A stretch of DNA of 64,000 bases from Syntrophales bacterium (GTDB lineage: Bacteria; Desulfobacterota; Syntrophia; Syntrophales; PHBD01): positions 1 to 64,000 of the forward strand of contig DAOSEM010000007.1 in NCBI GenBank assembly GCA_035363115.1, written 5' to 3'. How positions within the stretch are numbered: position 1 is the first letter of the stretch; the number at the start of each line of letters is the position of its first letter. The position numbers and the translations under genes were made by a program. The notes under the pieces are model-generated. The model saw only the letters and a list, made by a program, of their open reading frames with translations. It was not told the origin of the DNA and made no database searches. This document shows positions 1-9,405 of the stretch, piece by piece.

Positions 1-155
1 GCCGCGAGGAAGGCCTTGGCGATGCCGTCCATGCGCGCCTTGAAATCACTCCAGGTGAGGCGCTCGTCTTCGAAGACCAGGGCCTCGGCCTCCGGTTTCC
101 TTGAGGCCCACTTCTCAACGTAATGCCAGGTCTGTGTAAGGCTTGTCCAAGTCAT
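1..155 (-). CDS. AMP-binding acyl-CoA synthetase, N-terminal fragment
   Basis: Only the first ~51 codons are inside the window; the gene continues beyond base 1. The start ATG (minus strand, 153-155) follows a strong GGAGGT ribosome site at about 160-166. The visible peptide begins MTWTSLTQTWHYVEKWA and continues with ALVFEDERLTWSDF, the usual opening of AMP-forming acyl-CoA synthetases, where a KPEAEALV stretch precedes the (L)TW/TY-x-(D/E)-(F/L) segment. These enzymes activate a carboxylic acid with ATP and CoA through an acyl-adenylate. The substrate cannot be told because the catalytic region lies outside. A sigma70-like promoter and a 12-bp palindrome sit just upstream, which suggests control by a repressor. 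It could belong to another adenylate-forming branch. Confidence 0.72.
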   Translation of the reverse strand, partial: MTWTSLTQTWHYVEKWASRKPEAEALVFEDERLTWSDFKARMDGIAKAFLA

Positions 156-181
156 CTTGATTACCTCCAGTGAAATAACAT

Positions 182-193
182 CGTTTCGAAACG
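182..193. promoter_or_regulatory. 12-bp palindrome, probable repressor operator
   Basis: CGTTTCGAAACG is a perfect palindrome placed immediately downstream of the predicted -10 box, so a bound protein would cover the transcription start. Operators built from GTTTC/GAAAC half-sites are known for TetR-type regulators of fatty acid degradation such as PsrA, although the half-site order and spacing differ here. The regulator is not in the window. Confidence 0.5.
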
Positions 194-200
194 TGGTTTT

Positions 201-229
201 TAAATAAACAATGTTACGATATGTGTCAA
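201..229 (-). promoter_or_regulatory. Sigma70-type promoter of the acyl-CoA synthetase gene
   Basis: On the minus strand a perfect TTGACA (224-229) is separated by 17 bases from TATTTA (201-206). The predicted start of transcription falls near 194, just before the palindrome at 182-193, and about 40 bases ahead of the start codon. Local sequence is AT-rich compared with the surrounding coding DNA. Confidence 0.6.
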
Positions 230-428
230 TCGATAATATCATAGTTATTCTTTTGCTGAGCCCGATCCATTCCTCCCGATGCCTTTCATGAAGAAATTCT
301 TCCGTATTCCCGTGATGAACGTTGCTGTGACCGCTTTCCCATGGTAGAAAAAGCAACCCTTGAGAAACGCCGTTTCGATCCGGAGCCCCGCCTGTCGGAG
401 CGGAGGTCCGGTCGGAGAGGAAGGATTC

Positions 429-1433
429 ATGCTGAAGGTCATCGAGGACGAAGCCACCATCCGGCGCTGCCAGCAGCAGTTCAACCGCAGCTTTCGGGCC
501 GTTGCGGATACCCGGCTGCCTGTCCGGGTGGGACACCCCGGGGCCAGTTTCCGGGCCTCCGTGCACTGGTCGGACGAACTGGGCCTCTGGCTTTATTCCA
601 GGCGGGTCCAGGAGAGGAATCACTGGAATGTCCTGGGGATCGGCAAACCGGTGCCTGAAGGGCGCGTCGCCATCACTTGCGAGATCAACTTCCCCATCCG
701 CGGAATCGACCGGAAGATCGGCGGTGCATTGGCCCGGGACCTGGAGGGAACGGTCTATGTCGTCCACCGGGGACGTCTCGGGGGCAGCCGGAAGGGAATC
801 GGCAAGACCCTGTTCGGGAGCCGCTACCGCGGCGTCTGGGCCCTGATGGAGGACGGCGACGAGCGGGCGACGGTGGCCGTTGTGGGCGTCCTTTTCTCCC
901 CCCGCTTTGTTCGCCAACTCGGTCAGTTTGTCCGCAAGGTGCAGAAAATGAAGGACCTGGCCGCTTCGCGGGACCAGCAGCTCGCCATTGCCTTTCCGGA
1001 GGTGGCCTTTCGGGAGGAATTCACCGGGGATGCCTCCCTGCCTGTTCCTGACAGCCTAGCCCGGGTTTGCGACCGGGGCCTGGCCGCCCGGGACCTGGCG
1101 GAGGCCCTTCGATCGCTGGGAATCAGGGCAGGAAACGGGGACGGGCGGGATTGCTTCGCCGTGGACCGCCAGGGTCGCATGACCATCCTGTTCAGGGTCC
1201 TGGCGGGCATCCGGGAGGATGAGATCTTAGGAGGGGCGGCGGGACTCCTGGTGGACCGCGTTTCCATGGCGGAAAAACCCCGCCTGGCCCTGGCTGTTCC
1301 GGACGTCCTGCCGGCGGCCCTGGAGGAGTCCCTGAAAGCACTCGGACTGGAGATCCTGCCCTATGCCTGGGACGGGGACCGCGCGGTCTTTCCAGACTTG
1401 AAGGTGCTGGTCCGGGGGGCCGCGACGGCATGA
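429..1433 (+). CDS. Conserved-looking protein of unknown function, two-part
   Basis: 334 residues from the ATG at 429, which has GGAGAGGAAGG at 416-424; an upstream in-frame ATG at 360 lacks such a site. I do not recognise a named family with confidence. Residues ~90-150 carry EINFP, GGALARD, VYVVHRG and GGSRKGIGK, a glycine- and basic-rich block like those next to nuclease domains in some restriction-like proteins. Residues ~245-330 (FAVDRQGR, GLLVDR, PRLALAVP, a final LGLEILPY strand) resemble the alternating strand/helix layout of a PD-(D/E)XK fold, but no clear catalytic set is visible. It has no signal peptide or membrane segment. A nucleic-acid role is speculation. It stands alone between the acyl-CoA synthetase promoter region and the GDPD gene. 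Confidence 0.6.
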   Translation: MLKVIEDEATIRRCQQQFNRSFRAVADTRLPVRVGHPGASFRASVHWSDELGLWLYSRRVQERNHWNVLGIGKPVPEGRVAITCEINFPIRGIDRKIGGALARDLEGTVYVVHRGRLGGSRKGIGKTLFGSRYRGVWALMEDGDERATVAVVGVLFSPRFVRQLGQFVRKVQKMKDLAASRDQQLAIAFPEVAFREEFTGDASLPVPDSLARVCDRGLAARDLAEALRSLGIRAGNGDGRDCFAVDRQGRMTILFRVLAGIREDEILGGAAGLLVDRVSMAEKPRLALAVPDVLPAALEESLKALGLEILPYAWDGDRAVFPDLKVLVRGAATA

Positions 1434-1532
1434 CTTCCCGGTGATCCCCTGTGCTCCGCATTCCGAATGGAAGCGTCCTCCCCTCACATTTTAACGGGAT
1501 CGCAGGCATCCCCGTTGATCGAGGAGCAGACT

Positions 1533-2261
1533 GTGCGGGAAACTCCCAATCTGTTCGAGTCCCACCCCCCATCAGGCGGCCTTTTCCGTTTTGCCCATCG
1601 CGGAGCCTCCGGCCGGGCCCCGGAGAACACCCTGCGGGCGGTCGGGGAGGCCATCGCCCTGGGGGCGGAAGGCATCGAGATCGACGTGTATGCCGTCGAG
1701 GGGGAACTGGTCGTGATCCACGATTCCCGCCTGGAGCGGACCACGAACGGACGGGGCCGGGTCATGGCCTCCTCCCTTGCCTGCCTGCGCTCCCTCGATG
1801 CCGGGCAGGGGGAACGCATTCCGTTTCTCCGCGAGGTCCTGGACCTGGTGGACCGGCGGGTCGCGGTCAATGTCGAACTGAAGGGACCCGGCACGGCCGG
1901 CCCGGCGGCGGCCCTGGTGGAGAGGTATGTAAGGGACCGGGGATGGCACCACGGGAGCATCCTTTTTTCTTCCTTTCTGCGTCGCGAGCTTGCCGTTGCC
2001 AGGAAGGAGGCGCCCCGGATTCCACGGGGACTCCTGACGCGCTCTCCCATTCTCCCGTCGAAGCGGCTCCTGGCGGAACTGGCCCCGTTTTCCATCCATA
2101 TCCGCCTGGACCGGGTCCGTTCCCGTTTCGTGGACGGGGCGCACCGGCGGGGCCTGAAGGTGTTCGTCTACACCGTCAACCGGGAGGAGGACTTCCAATC
2201 CCTGATGGACATGGGCGTCGACGGCGTCTTCACCGACTTCCCGGAACCGGAAACGGAATGA
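1533..2261 (+). CDS. Glycerophosphodiester phosphodiesterase
   Basis: Hydrolyses glycerophosphodiesters from phospholipid turnover to sn-glycerol 3-phosphate and an alcohol. The sequence opens with the catalytic block FAHRGASGRAPENT (HRG...ENT), followed by EIDV (metal-binding glutamate and aspartate) and VVIHD (second histidine), and ends with a FVYTVN...GVDGVFTDFP segment, all typical of the GDPD TIM barrel. I prefer the GTG at 1533 (242 residues; GAGGAG at 1521-1526, six bases away) over the in-frame ATG at 1467, which adds 22 residues without recognisable homology. No signal peptide, so it should be cytoplasmic (UgpQ-like). It has no obvious operon partner. Confidence 0.9.
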   Translation: MRETPNLFESHPPSGGLFRFAHRGASGRAPENTLRAVGEAIALGAEGIEIDVYAVEGELVVIHDSRLERTTNGRGRVMASSLACLRSLDAGQGERIPFLREVLDLVDRRVAVNVELKGPGTAGPAAALVERYVRDRGWHHGSILFSSFLRRELAVARKEAPRIPRGLLTRSPILPSKRLLAELAPFSIHIRLDRVRSRFVDGAHRRGLKVFVYTVNREEDFQSLMDMGVDGVFTDFPEPETE

Positions 2262-2379
2262 TGAAGTGGGCCGACCAGGAGAGCTGCTCACCCGACGCCG
2301 TCGGGATTGACACCTCCCTCGGGGTAATGCTATCCAATGCCCGGCATTTCCCATCCCCATTCCGATGCGAGGTACACCC

Positions 2380-3597
2380 ATGAATCATGCCGATTTCTAC
2401 AAGGCCGTCCGGATCACCGACCGGGTCTGGTGGGTCGGGGCGATCGACTGGAACATCCGGGATTTCCACGGCTACACGACCCGCCGGGGAAGCACCTACA
2501 ACGCCTACCTGGTGATGGCCGACAAGATCACCCTGATGGACACGGTGAAGGCCCCGTTCCGGGAGGAGATGCTCTCCCGCATCGCCTCCGTCGTGGACCC
2601 GAAGGAAATCCGCTACATCGTCTCCAACCACTCGGAGATGGACCACTCGGGCTGCCTGCCGGAGATCATCGAGATGATCCGGCCGGAGAAGGTCTTTGCA
2701 TCCCCCATGGGGGTGAAGACCCTGCAGGAGCTTTTCCACCGTCCGGCGGAGATTGTTCCGCTGAAGGACGGCAGCCGCCTCAGCCTTGGCAACGCGACCC
2801 TGGACTTCATGGAGACGCGGATGCTTCACTGGCCCGACAGCATGTTCAGCTATCTCCAGGAGGACAGGCTGCTCTTTTCCCAGGACGGCTTCGGCATGCA
2901 CCTGGCCACGTCGGAGCGGTTCGACGACGAGATCGACCCGGCCATCCTCGAGTTCGAAGCGGCCACGTACTATGCCAACATCCTCCTGCCGTATTCTCCG
3001 CTCGTCCTGAAGCTCCTGGAGAGGGTCGCCGCCTCGGGCCTGGCCATCGAGACCATCGCCCCGGACCACGGACCCATCTGGCGGAAGGACCTCGCGGGAA
3101 TCCTCGCCCGCTACGGCCGTTGGGCCGCCCAGAGGCCGACGGACAAGGCCGTCGTGGTCTATGCCACCATGTGGAAGAGCACCGAGAAGATGTCCCGGGC
3201 CATGGCCGAGGGCCTGGCCGAAGGAGGGCTCCGGGTGAAGCTCATGAACATGGACGAGGTCCACCGGAGCGACGTGGTTTACGAGACCCTGGAGGCGGGG
3301 GCCCTCTGCGCCGGATCCCCCACCCTGAACAACAACCTGCTTCCCCAGATGGCCGACGTCCTGACGTACCTGAAGGGACTGCGGCCGGCCAACCTGCTGG
3401 GGTGCGCCTTCGGCTCCTATGGCTGGAGCGGCGAATCGGCGAAACAGGTCCAGGAGTACCTGGAAGACACGAAGGTGAAGATCGTCGGCGAGGCCATCCG
3501 GGCCAAGCACGTCCCGGACCGGGACACGCTGGCCCGCTGCTGCGAGCAGGGGCGCCAGGTGGCCGCGGCTGTGAAGGACATCGTTTCCCGGGGATGA
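2380..3597 (+). CDS. fprA: FprA-type A flavoprotein (oxygen/NO reductase)
   Basis: A 405-residue flavo-diiron protein that reduces O2 to water or NO to N2O in anaerobes, taking electrons from rubredoxin. The N-terminal metallo-beta-lactamase domain (1-~250) carries the diiron signature HSEMDH at residues 84-89, further ligands in MLHWPDSMF and QDGFGMH, and APDHGPIW. From ~255 a flavodoxin domain begins with [14 protein letters not shown] (FMN phosphate loop), then GSPTLNN and GSYGWSGE. The start at 2380 is preceded by GAGG at 2368-2371; an ATG at 2365 is in frame but overlaps that site. Rubredoxin and rubrerythrin follow at once on the same strand, giving a compact oxidative-stress operon. 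Confidence 0.95.
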   Translation: MNHADFYKAVRITDRVWWVGAIDWNIRDFHGYTTRRGSTYNAYLVMADKITLMDTVKAPFREEMLSRIASVVDPKEIRYIVSNHSEMDHSGCLPEIIEMIRPEKVFASPMGVKTLQELFHRPAEIVPLKDGSRLSLGNATLDFMETRMLHWPDSMFSYLQEDRLLFSQDGFGMHLATSERFDDEIDPAILEFEAATYYANILLPYSPLVLKLLERVAASGLAIETIAPDHGPIWRKDLAGILARYGRWAAQRPTDKAVVVYATMWKSTEKMSRAMAEGLAEGGLRVKLMNMDEVHRSDVVYETLEAGALCAGSPTLNNNLLPQMADVLTYLKGLRPANLLGCAFGSYGWSGESAKQVQEYLEDTKVKIVGEAIRAKHVPDRDTLARCCEQGRQVAAAVKDIVSRG

Positions 3598-3622
3598 AAA
3601 CAAGGCAACCGTGGAGGACAGC

Positions 3623-3784
3623 ATGAAAAAATATGTTTGCGACGTGTGCGGCTATGTGTACGACCCGGCGAAGGGGGACCCCGATGCCGGCATCGCGCCT
3701 GGAACGGCCTTTGAAGACCTGCCCGAAGACTGGGTCTGCCCCATCTGCGGTTCCGGCAAGGACTCTTTCGTACCGGAGGAATAG
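3623..3784 (+). CDS. Rubredoxin
   Basis: A 53-residue cytoplasmic iron protein with one Fe(Cys)4 centre. The two CxxCG ligand pairs are CDVCGY (residues 6-11) and CPICG (39-43), and the [14 protein letters not shown] stretch is characteristic. GGAGG at 3612-3616 lies seven bases before the ATG. It sits 25 bases after fprA and 9 bases before rubrerythrin, so it is the expected electron carrier between NAD(P)H-rubredoxin reductase (not in the window) and FprA or rubrerythrin. The length is normal for the family. Confidence 0.97.
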   Translation: MKKYVCDVCGYVYDPAKGDPDAGIAPGTAFEDLPEDWVCPICGSGKDSFVPEE

Positions 3785-3793
3785 GGAGGCCCG

Positions 3794-4285
3794 ATGAGCA
3801 AGATCATGGAGATCCTTCACCAGGCCTATACCGGTGAGGCCAAGGCAGTCCTGCGGCTGAAGGTGTACGCCGACAAGGCCGAAAAGGAGGGCTATCCCCA
3901 GATGGCCAGGCTGTTCCGGGCCATCGCCCTGTCGGAGGAGGTTCACGGAACCCGGGCGCTCAGGCTCCTCAAGGAGATCAAGAGCACCGAGGAGAACCTG
4001 GCGGCGAGTTTCGAGTCGGAGACGAAGGTGGCTGGCGTGGCCTACGACAACTTCATCAAAATCGCCAACGAAGAGGGAAACCGCGGCGCCGCCCTGCACT
4101 TCAGCCAGAGCCGGGACGTCGAGGAGGTACACGCGAAGCTGTACAAGGAGGCCATGGGCCACTTCATGGAAGAGCGGGAGACGACCTATCACGTCTGTAC
4201 GATCTGCGGCTATGTCTCCGACGGCGTCCTCCCGGACAGATGTCCCGTCTGTTCCGCCAAGCCGGAGTACTTTACCCAGGTGTGA
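3794..4285 (+). CDS. Rubrerythrin
   Basis: A 163-residue peroxide-scavenging protein. The first ~130 residues form a ferritin-like four-helix domain with the diiron carboxylates in AYTGEAKAV and LSEEVHG and again in the SRDVEEVHAKLY helix. The last 30 residues form a rubredoxin-like knuckle with CTICGY and CPVCS. Rubrerythrin reduces H2O2 using electrons passed through the C-terminal iron site. GGGAGG precedes the ATG. It is the third gene of the fprA-rubredoxin-rubrerythrin set and is followed by a terminator-like hairpin at 4372-4422. Confidence 0.95.
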   Translation: MSKIMEILHQAYTGEAKAVLRLKVYADKAEKEGYPQMARLFRAIALSEEVHGTRALRLLKEIKSTEENLAASFESETKVAGVAYDNFIKIANEEGNRGAALHFSQSRDVEEVHAKLYKEAMGHFMEERETTYHVCTICGYVSDGVLPDRCPVCSAKPEYFTQV

Positions 4286-4371
4286 CGACGGCCCGAACAG
4301 GCCCGGCCGTCCCGCCGCCCGTCATGCCCCGCCGCCGCGGTTGATAAGGCGCCTGGGCTCATCCCACGCAA

Positions 4372-4422
4372 CCCGCTCGTATTGCCCGCAGTCTCCGTTG
4401 CGGGCGAGGCGGGGTTTTCTTT
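4372..4422 (+). terminator. Terminator-like nested hairpin after rubrerythrin
   Basis: CCCGC (4372-4376) can pair with GCGGG (4409-4413), enclosing GCCCGC (4384-4389) and GCGGGC (4400-4405); the tail GTTTTCTTTC follows. It lies between the rubrerythrin stop and the next start. Confidence 0.55.
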
Positions 4423-4456
4423 CTACGGGCCCGGCCGGGACCGGGAAGGCCTTGCC

Positions 4457-4888
4457 ATGACAGGAATGTTCATTCGCTGGCTGATCCTCACCGTTGCCGT
4501 CCTCGCGGCGGCCTACTTCGTGGAAGGCATCCACGTGGCAAGCTTCTGGTCCGCCTTCTTCGCCGCCGCCGCCCTGGGGATCCTGAACACGATTCTCAAG
4601 CCGGTTCTGATCATCGTCACGCTGCCGGTGAACATCCTGACCCTGGGGCTTTTCACCCTGGTCATCAACGCGCTGCTTTTGAAGATGGCCTCGGGGGTGA
4701 TTCCCGGGTTCGACGTCCAGGGTTTCTGGCCCGCCGTTCTGGGTGCGATCCTGATCAGCATCGTCAGCTGGATCCTCAACTCCTTCTTCTCAGGACCCGG
4801 TCCCGGATTCCGCTCCGGCCCGGGAACCCGCCGTTCCGGGAACGGCACCATCGACCTCACGCGCCGGGGAGGCGACCGATGGGAGTAG
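4457..4888 (+). CDS. Phage-holin-superfamily IV membrane protein (YvlD-like)
   Basis: 143 residues with about four hydrophobic segments: residues ~5-25 ([17 protein letters not shown]), ~30-50, ~55-80 ([16 protein letters not shown]) and ~95-112. The pattern [18 protein letters not shown] and [11 protein letters not shown] is typical of the small chromosomal family misnamed phage holin (YvlD/DUF360-like). Its function is not established; some members respond to envelope stress. The C-terminal tail (from ~113) is rich in glycine, arginine and proline and is longer than usual. The last 10 bases overlap the start of mutS, so the two are probably co-translated. The ATG at 4457 starts just at the first membrane helix. 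Confidence 0.8.
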   Translation: MTGMFIRWLILTVAVLAAAYFVEGIHVASFWSAFFAAAALGILNTILKPVLIIVTLPVNILTLGLFTLVINALLLKMASGVIPGFDVQGFWPAVLGAILISIVSWILNSFFSGPGPGFRSGPGTRRSGNGTIDLTRRGGDRWE

Positions 4889-7503
4889 GGGACCTGACCC
4901 CCGCCATGCGCCAGTATGTGGCGCTCAAGGAGAAGTATCCCGACTGCATTCTCTTTTTCCGGATGGGCGACTTCTACGAGATGTTCTTCGACGACGCCGT
5001 CACGGCGGCGCCCGTCCTGGACATCGCCCTGACGTCTCGCAACAAGGGGAAGGAGGACGCCGTTCCCCTCTGCGGCGTGCCCTGGCACTCCGCGTCCGGT
5101 TACATCGCCCGGCTCATCGAGAACGGGTTCAAGGTCGCCGTCTGCGAACAGATGGAAGATCCCCGGCAGGCGAAGGGGGTCGTGAAGCGGGATGTGGTCC
5201 GCGTCGTGACGCCGGGGCTGGTCCTGGAGCCGGACAACCTCCGGGCCAAGGAAAACAACTTTCTCGCCTCCGTCTGTGTCCGCGAGGGGACGTACGGACT
5301 GGCTTTCCTGGACATCTCCACCGGCGACTTCCGGGTCACCCGGTTCCGGGACCGGGAGTTCTTCCTGGCCGAGGCGGCGGGCCTGGGATTCCGGGAGCTG
5401 ATTGCCGGGGAGGAGGACCGGACGGATCCGTGGATCAAGGCTCTCCGGCAGCGGTCAGGGCCGCTGCTCGTGAATTTTCTTCCGTCGGACTACTTTGATG
5501 GCGATGCCGCCCGGGAGCGCCTGGATTCCTATTTCCCAAGCGAGTCTCCGGGCAGGGAGGGCCTCGCCGTCGAGCCGGCCCCGGCGGGAGCGGCGGGGGC
5601 GCTGCTCCGCTACGTGGAGGAGACCCAGAAGGAGCGCCTGGGGCATCTCCGGGAGATCCAGTTCCAGGATGCCTCGGAATACCTCGTTCTGGACGAGACG
5701 GCCCGGGAGAACCTGGAGCTCTTCATGACGATCCGGGAGCAGAAGAAGGCGGGATCTCTCTTTCATGCCCTGGACGAGACGGTCACCCCCATGGGGGGAA
5801 GGCGCCTCCGCTGGTGGCTCTCCTATCCCCTGGTGAATCCCCTGCGGATCCGCGAGCGCCTGGAGGCGGTCGATGCGATCCGGGAGCGGAACCTCCTCCG
5901 GGACCGCCTCCGCAAGTCCCTGGCGGGGGTGCAGGACCTGGAGCGCCTGGCGGCCCGGGTGTCCATGGGCGTGGCCAATGCCCGGGACCTGGCGGCCCTC
6001 CGCTCCTCCCTGGAGCAGGTGCCGGCCGTCCGGGCCGCTGCCGCGGAATGGACCGCGCCGCTGGCGGAGTCCCTGGCGGCGGAGGCGGACGGGCTGGAGG
6101 ACCTGCGCGACCTCATCGGCAGGGCCATCGTGGACGATCCGCCCTTCACCGTCCGAGAGGGTGGGATCATCCGGGAGGGGTACGATGCCGACCTGGACGG
6201 GCTCATCGCCCTGAGTCGCGACGGCAAGCGGGGCATCGCCTCGCTGGAGGAGACGGAGCGGCGGAAGACGGGCATCTCCACGCTGAAGGTGGGCTTCAAC
6301 AGCGTTTTCGGCTACTACATCGAGGTGACGAAGGCCAACGCCGACCGGGTGCCTCCGGAGTACGTCCGCAAGCAGACCCTGGTGAACGCGGAGCGCTACA
6401 TCAACCAGGAGCTGAAGGAATACGAGCACTCCGTTCTCCACGCGGAGGAGCGCCGGAGGGAGCGGGAATACGAACTCTTCACGGCGGTGCGCGACGAGGC
6501 GGCCCGGCAGGTGCGTCGGATCCAGGCCACCGCCTCGGCCCTGGCCGACCTGGATGCCCTGGCGTCCCTGGCGGAGGTGGCCCAGCGAGACAACTTCTGC
6601 CGCCCCGAGGTGGACGACGGGGACGTCATCGACATCCGGGACGGCCGGCATCCAGTGGTCGAAAAGGCGGTCTTTCCCGAGACCTTCGTCCCCAACGACA
6701 CCCGCCTGGACGGGAGTGAAAACCGCTTCCTCATCATCACGGGGCCCAACATGGCCGGCAAGTCCACCTACATCCGGCAGGTGGCGCTGATCGTGATCCT
6801 GGCCCAGATGGGGGGGTTCGTCCCCGCCGCCTCCGCCCGGATCGGGGTGGCCGACCGGATCTTCACGCGCATCGGCGCCGCCGACAACCTGGCCCGGGGT
6901 CAGAGCACCTTCATGGTGGAGATGAACGAGGTCGCCGGCATCCTCCGGCACGGCACGCCCCGGAGCCTCGTCATCCTCGACGAAGTGGGCCGCGGGACCA
7001 GCACCTTTGACGGCCTGTCCATCGCCTGGGCCGTGGCGGAGCATCTCCACGACGCGCCGAGCCTCCGGTGCCGGACCCTCTTCGCCACGCACTACCACCA
7101 GCTCACGGAGATGGCCGCCGCGAAGGAGGGCGTGAAGAACTACAACATCGCCGTCCGGGAGTGGGGAGACCGGATCATCTTCCTCCGGAAGATCATGGAG
7201 GGCGGGACGAACCGGAGCTACGGCATCCAGGTGGCCCGCATCGCCGGTGTGCCCGAGGAGGTGATCCTGCGTGCCCGGGAGATCCTGCACAACATCGAGA
7301 ACGGCGAGTTCGACGAGGGCGGGATGCCCCGCCTCGCCCGGGGAAAGCGGGCGCCCCGGAAGGAGTCGAACCAGCTCAGCCTTTTCGCGGGTGTCCGGGA
7401 TGACCTCCTGGAGGAAATCCGGGCGGCGGATCCCCTGAACATGACGCCGCTGGAGGCCCTGCAGCGCATCCAGGAGTGGAAGGAGCGCCTGGAAAAGGAG
7501 TAG
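4879..7503 (+). CDS. mutS: DNA mismatch repair protein MutS
   Basis: An 874-residue mismatch-recognition ATPase. The mismatch-reading F-x-E motif is at residues 32-34 within MGDFYEMF. The connector, lever and clamp domains fill the middle (for example [13 protein letters not shown] and [10 protein letters not shown]). The ATPase has GPNMAGKST (622-630, Walker A), [14 protein letters not shown] (Walker B and signature) and [16 protein letters not shown] beta-clamp-binding peptide is at 832-836, as in other MutS1 proteins. Length and domain order are standard. The start overlaps the end of the preceding membrane-protein gene by 10 bases. No mutL is in the window. Confidence 0.98.
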   Translation: MGVGDLTPAMRQYVALKEKYPDCILFFRMGDFYEMFFDDAVTAAPVLDIALTSRNKGKEDAVPLCGVPWHSASGYIARLIENGFKVAVCEQMEDPRQAKGVVKRDVVRVVTPGLVLEPDNLRAKENNFLASVCVREGTYGLAFLDISTGDFRVTRFRDREFFLAEAAGLGFRELIAGEEDRTDPWIKALRQRSGPLLVNFLPSDYFDGDAARERLDSYFPSESPGREGLAVEPAPAGAAGALLRYVEETQKERLGHLREIQFQDASEYLVLDETARENLELFMTIREQKKAGSLFHALDETVTPMGGRRLRWWLSYPLVNPLRIRERLEAVDAIRERNLLRDRLRKSLAGVQDLERLAARVSMGVANARDLAALRSSLEQVPAVRAAAAEWTAPLAESLAAEADGLEDLRDLIGRAIVDDPPFTVREGGIIREGYDADLDGLIALSRDGKRGIASLEETERRKTGISTLKVGFNSVFGYYIEVTKANADRVPPEYVRKQTLVNAERYINQELKEYEHSVLHAEERRREREYELFTAVRDEAARQVRRIQATASALADLDALASLAEVAQRDNFCRPEVDDGDVIDIRDGRHPVVEKAVFPETFVPNDTRLDGSENRFLIITGPNMAGKSTYIRQVALIVILAQMGGFVPAASARIGVADRIFTRIGAADNLARGQSTFMVEMNEVAGILRHGTPRSLVILDEVGRGTSTFDGLSIAWAVAEHLHDAPSLRCRTLFATHYHQLTEMAAAKEGVKNYNIAVREWGDRIIFLRKIMEGGTNRSYGIQVARIAGVPEEVILRAREILHNIENGEFDEGGMPRLARGKRAPRKESNQLSLFAGVRDDLLEEIRAADPLNMTPLEALQRIQEWKERLEKE

Positions 7504-7687
7504 GCGGCTGGATTACCGGAAAAAGTGAAGGCTCCGACTTTCCCCGCACCGGGCCGCCGGCGAGCCCGTCCGTCGCCATGCTGCAAAAGGAATCCATCGC
7601 TCCGCCGGGACCGGTTTCCCGGCGCTTGCCGGGATGCCCCCGGGCTTAACAAAAGAAGAAATCATCGTGAGGAGAACGCGTAAAGCC

Positions 7688-9262
7688 ATGACCCACCCGA
7701 AACTTGTCGAATGCATGCTGCGCCCCGACTTCTATCCCCACCGGCCGGAGACGGTCGAGCTGGTCCAGACCCACATCTCCTATGTCTTCATCGCCGGCGG
7801 CGAGGTCTTCAAGGTGAAGAAGCCCGTGGACTTCGGATTTCTCGATTTCACCACACCGGAGAAGAGAAAATTTTACTGCGGCGAGGAGGTCCGGCTGAAC
7901 CGGCGGCTGGCGGGTGACACCTACTTAGGCGTGGCGGAGATCCACGAGGGTCTGGACGGCGGCCTGTCTCTTTCCGGGGACGGGCCCGTGGTCGAATACG
8001 CCGTCCGGATGCGGCGGCTGCCCCAGGACCGGATGCTCAAAGGGCTGCTCCGGAATGGTGCCGTGGACATCTCCGTCATGGACGACGTGGCGCGAAAGGT
8101 TGCCGCGTTTCATGCCGCCGCCGAGACGGGCGGGCGCATCGACGAGGTGGGGGGAATCGACACGATCCGGCACAATCACGACGAGAATTTCGAACAGACG
8201 GCGAAGTATCGGGGGGTGACCATCCCGGTCCACCAGTGGACCTTCATCCGGGACTATGTCGCCTTTTTCATGGATCGGAACCGGGACCTGCTGCTCCGCC
8301 GGGTGTCGGAGCACCGGATCCGGGACTGCCACGGGGACCTGCACCTGGAGCACATCTGCCTGGCGGGGGAGATCGTCATCTTCGACTGCATCGAATTCAA
8401 CGAGCGCTTCCGCTTCGAGGACACCGCGGCCGAGGCCGCCTTCCTCGCCATGGACCTGGACTACAACGGCTACCCGCCGTGGGCGGATGCCTTCGTGCAG
8501 GCCTATATCCGCCATTCCGGAGATGGTGACGTACGGAGGCTTCTCAATTTCTACAAATGCTACTACGCCTTTGTCCGGGGGAAGGTGGTCAGCTTCCGCC
8601 TCGACGACCCGGCCATCGGCGAGGAGGGACGCCGGGATGCCCGGGAGATGGCGGAGAAATACTTCGACTGGGCCTATACGTACGCCGCTCGACCGGAACG
8701 CCCCATGCTGATCCTGACGGCGGGGCTCATGGGGACAGGCAAGAGCGTTGTGGCAAGGCAGGTTGCTCCCCGCCTGGACGCGGTCGTCATTCAGATGGAC
8801 GCCCTGCGCAAGGAGCTGGCGGGACTCAAGCCGGAGGAAAAGCGTCCCGAGGCTTTCGGCGCGGGCCTCTATTCGGAAGAGGTCTCGCGCAGGACGTATG
8901 AGGCCGCCCTGGACCGCGCTGCGGCGGCGATCCGGTCGGGCCGGTCGGCCGTCATCGACGGCTCCTACAAGAAGCGGGAGGAGCGCCTGCGGGCGCTGGA
9001 GGCGGCCCGGAACCTGGGAGCGGATTTTATCGTTCTGGAGTGCCGATGCGATGAAGAGAAGGTGCGGCAAAGGCTTGAGTCTCGGCAATTGGAGGCGGGC
9101 GAGCCCTCCGACGGGCGCTGGGAGATTTTCCGGCAACAGCAGGCGGACTACGACGCCGTCTCCGAACTGCCGAAGGAGTGCCACGGCATCGTGGAGACGG
9201 ATGTCTCCCCGGCGGAGGCGGCCGACCGCGCGCTGCGCCGCCTTCGTTTCCCGGAGGAGTGA
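7688..9262 (+). CDS. Aminoglycoside-phosphotransferase-like kinase fused to P-loop kinase
   Basis: A two-domain protein of ~524 residues. The first ~320 residues are an APH/choline-kinase-like fold: HISYVFIAGGEVFKVKKPV holds the ATP-binding lysine region, HGDLHLEHI (215-223) is the catalytic loop, and IFDCIEFN gives the metal-binding aspartate. From ~340 an AAA/Zeta-like kinase begins with GLMGTGKS (346-353) and continues with IQMDALRKEL and VIDGSYKK. This fusion is common in proteobacteria, but substrates are unknown, so antibiotic resistance should not be assumed. Starts at GTG 7667 and ATG 7634 are also in frame; 7688 was chosen because homology begins there. A terminator-like hairpin follows at 9341-9368. 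Confidence 0.85.
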   Translation: MTHPKLVECMLRPDFYPHRPETVELVQTHISYVFIAGGEVFKVKKPVDFGFLDFTTPEKRKFYCGEEVRLNRRLAGDTYLGVAEIHEGLDGGLSLSGDGPVVEYAVRMRRLPQDRMLKGLLRNGAVDISVMDDVARKVAAFHAAAETGGRIDEVGGIDTIRHNHDENFEQTAKYRGVTIPVHQWTFIRDYVAFFMDRNRDLLLRRVSEHRIRDCHGDLHLEHICLAGEIVIFDCIEFNERFRFEDTAAEAAFLAMDLDYNGYPPWADAFVQAYIRHSGDGDVRRLLNFYKCYYAFVRGKVVSFRLDDPAIGEEGRRDAREMAEKYFDWAYTYAARPERPMLILTAGLMGTGKSVVARQVAPRLDAVVIQMDALRKELAGLKPEEKRPEAFGAGLYSEEVSRRTYEAALDRAAAAIRSGRSAVIDGSYKKREERLRALEAARNLGADFIVLECRCDEEKVRQRLESRQLEAGEPSDGRWEIFRQQQADYDAVSELPKECHGIVETDVSPAEAADRALRRLRFPEE

Positions 9263-9340
9263 AGCCGGATCCGGGCGTGATAAGCGAGTGGTCCGTCCGC
9301 TTGACTGCGGCATGCCCGGCCGGCCCTCATGAAAAAGACA

Positions 9341-9368
9341 TAAAAAAAGGAGCCTCTCGGGCTCCTTT
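9341..9368 (-). terminator. Rho-independent terminator of the trxA-bamD operon
   Basis: AGGAGCC (9348-9354) pairs with GGCTCCT (9360-9366) across a 5-base loop. On the minus strand the hairpin is followed by seven T residues, which fits bamD; on the plus strand the tail is only three T residues. Confidence 0.8.
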
Positions 9369-9405
9369 CTGCATTTCTGCCGGCGGCCTGTCCCATGCAG
9401 CCGTT

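Noticed and set aside
4457..4888. Prophage holin
   Set aside because: The family is named after a phage holin but is chromosomal and common; no phage gene surrounds it.
7688..9262. Antibiotic-resistance aminoglycoside phosphotransferase
   Set aside because: The APH-like fold is fused to a P-loop kinase as in widespread housekeeping proteins; no resistance role can be inferred.
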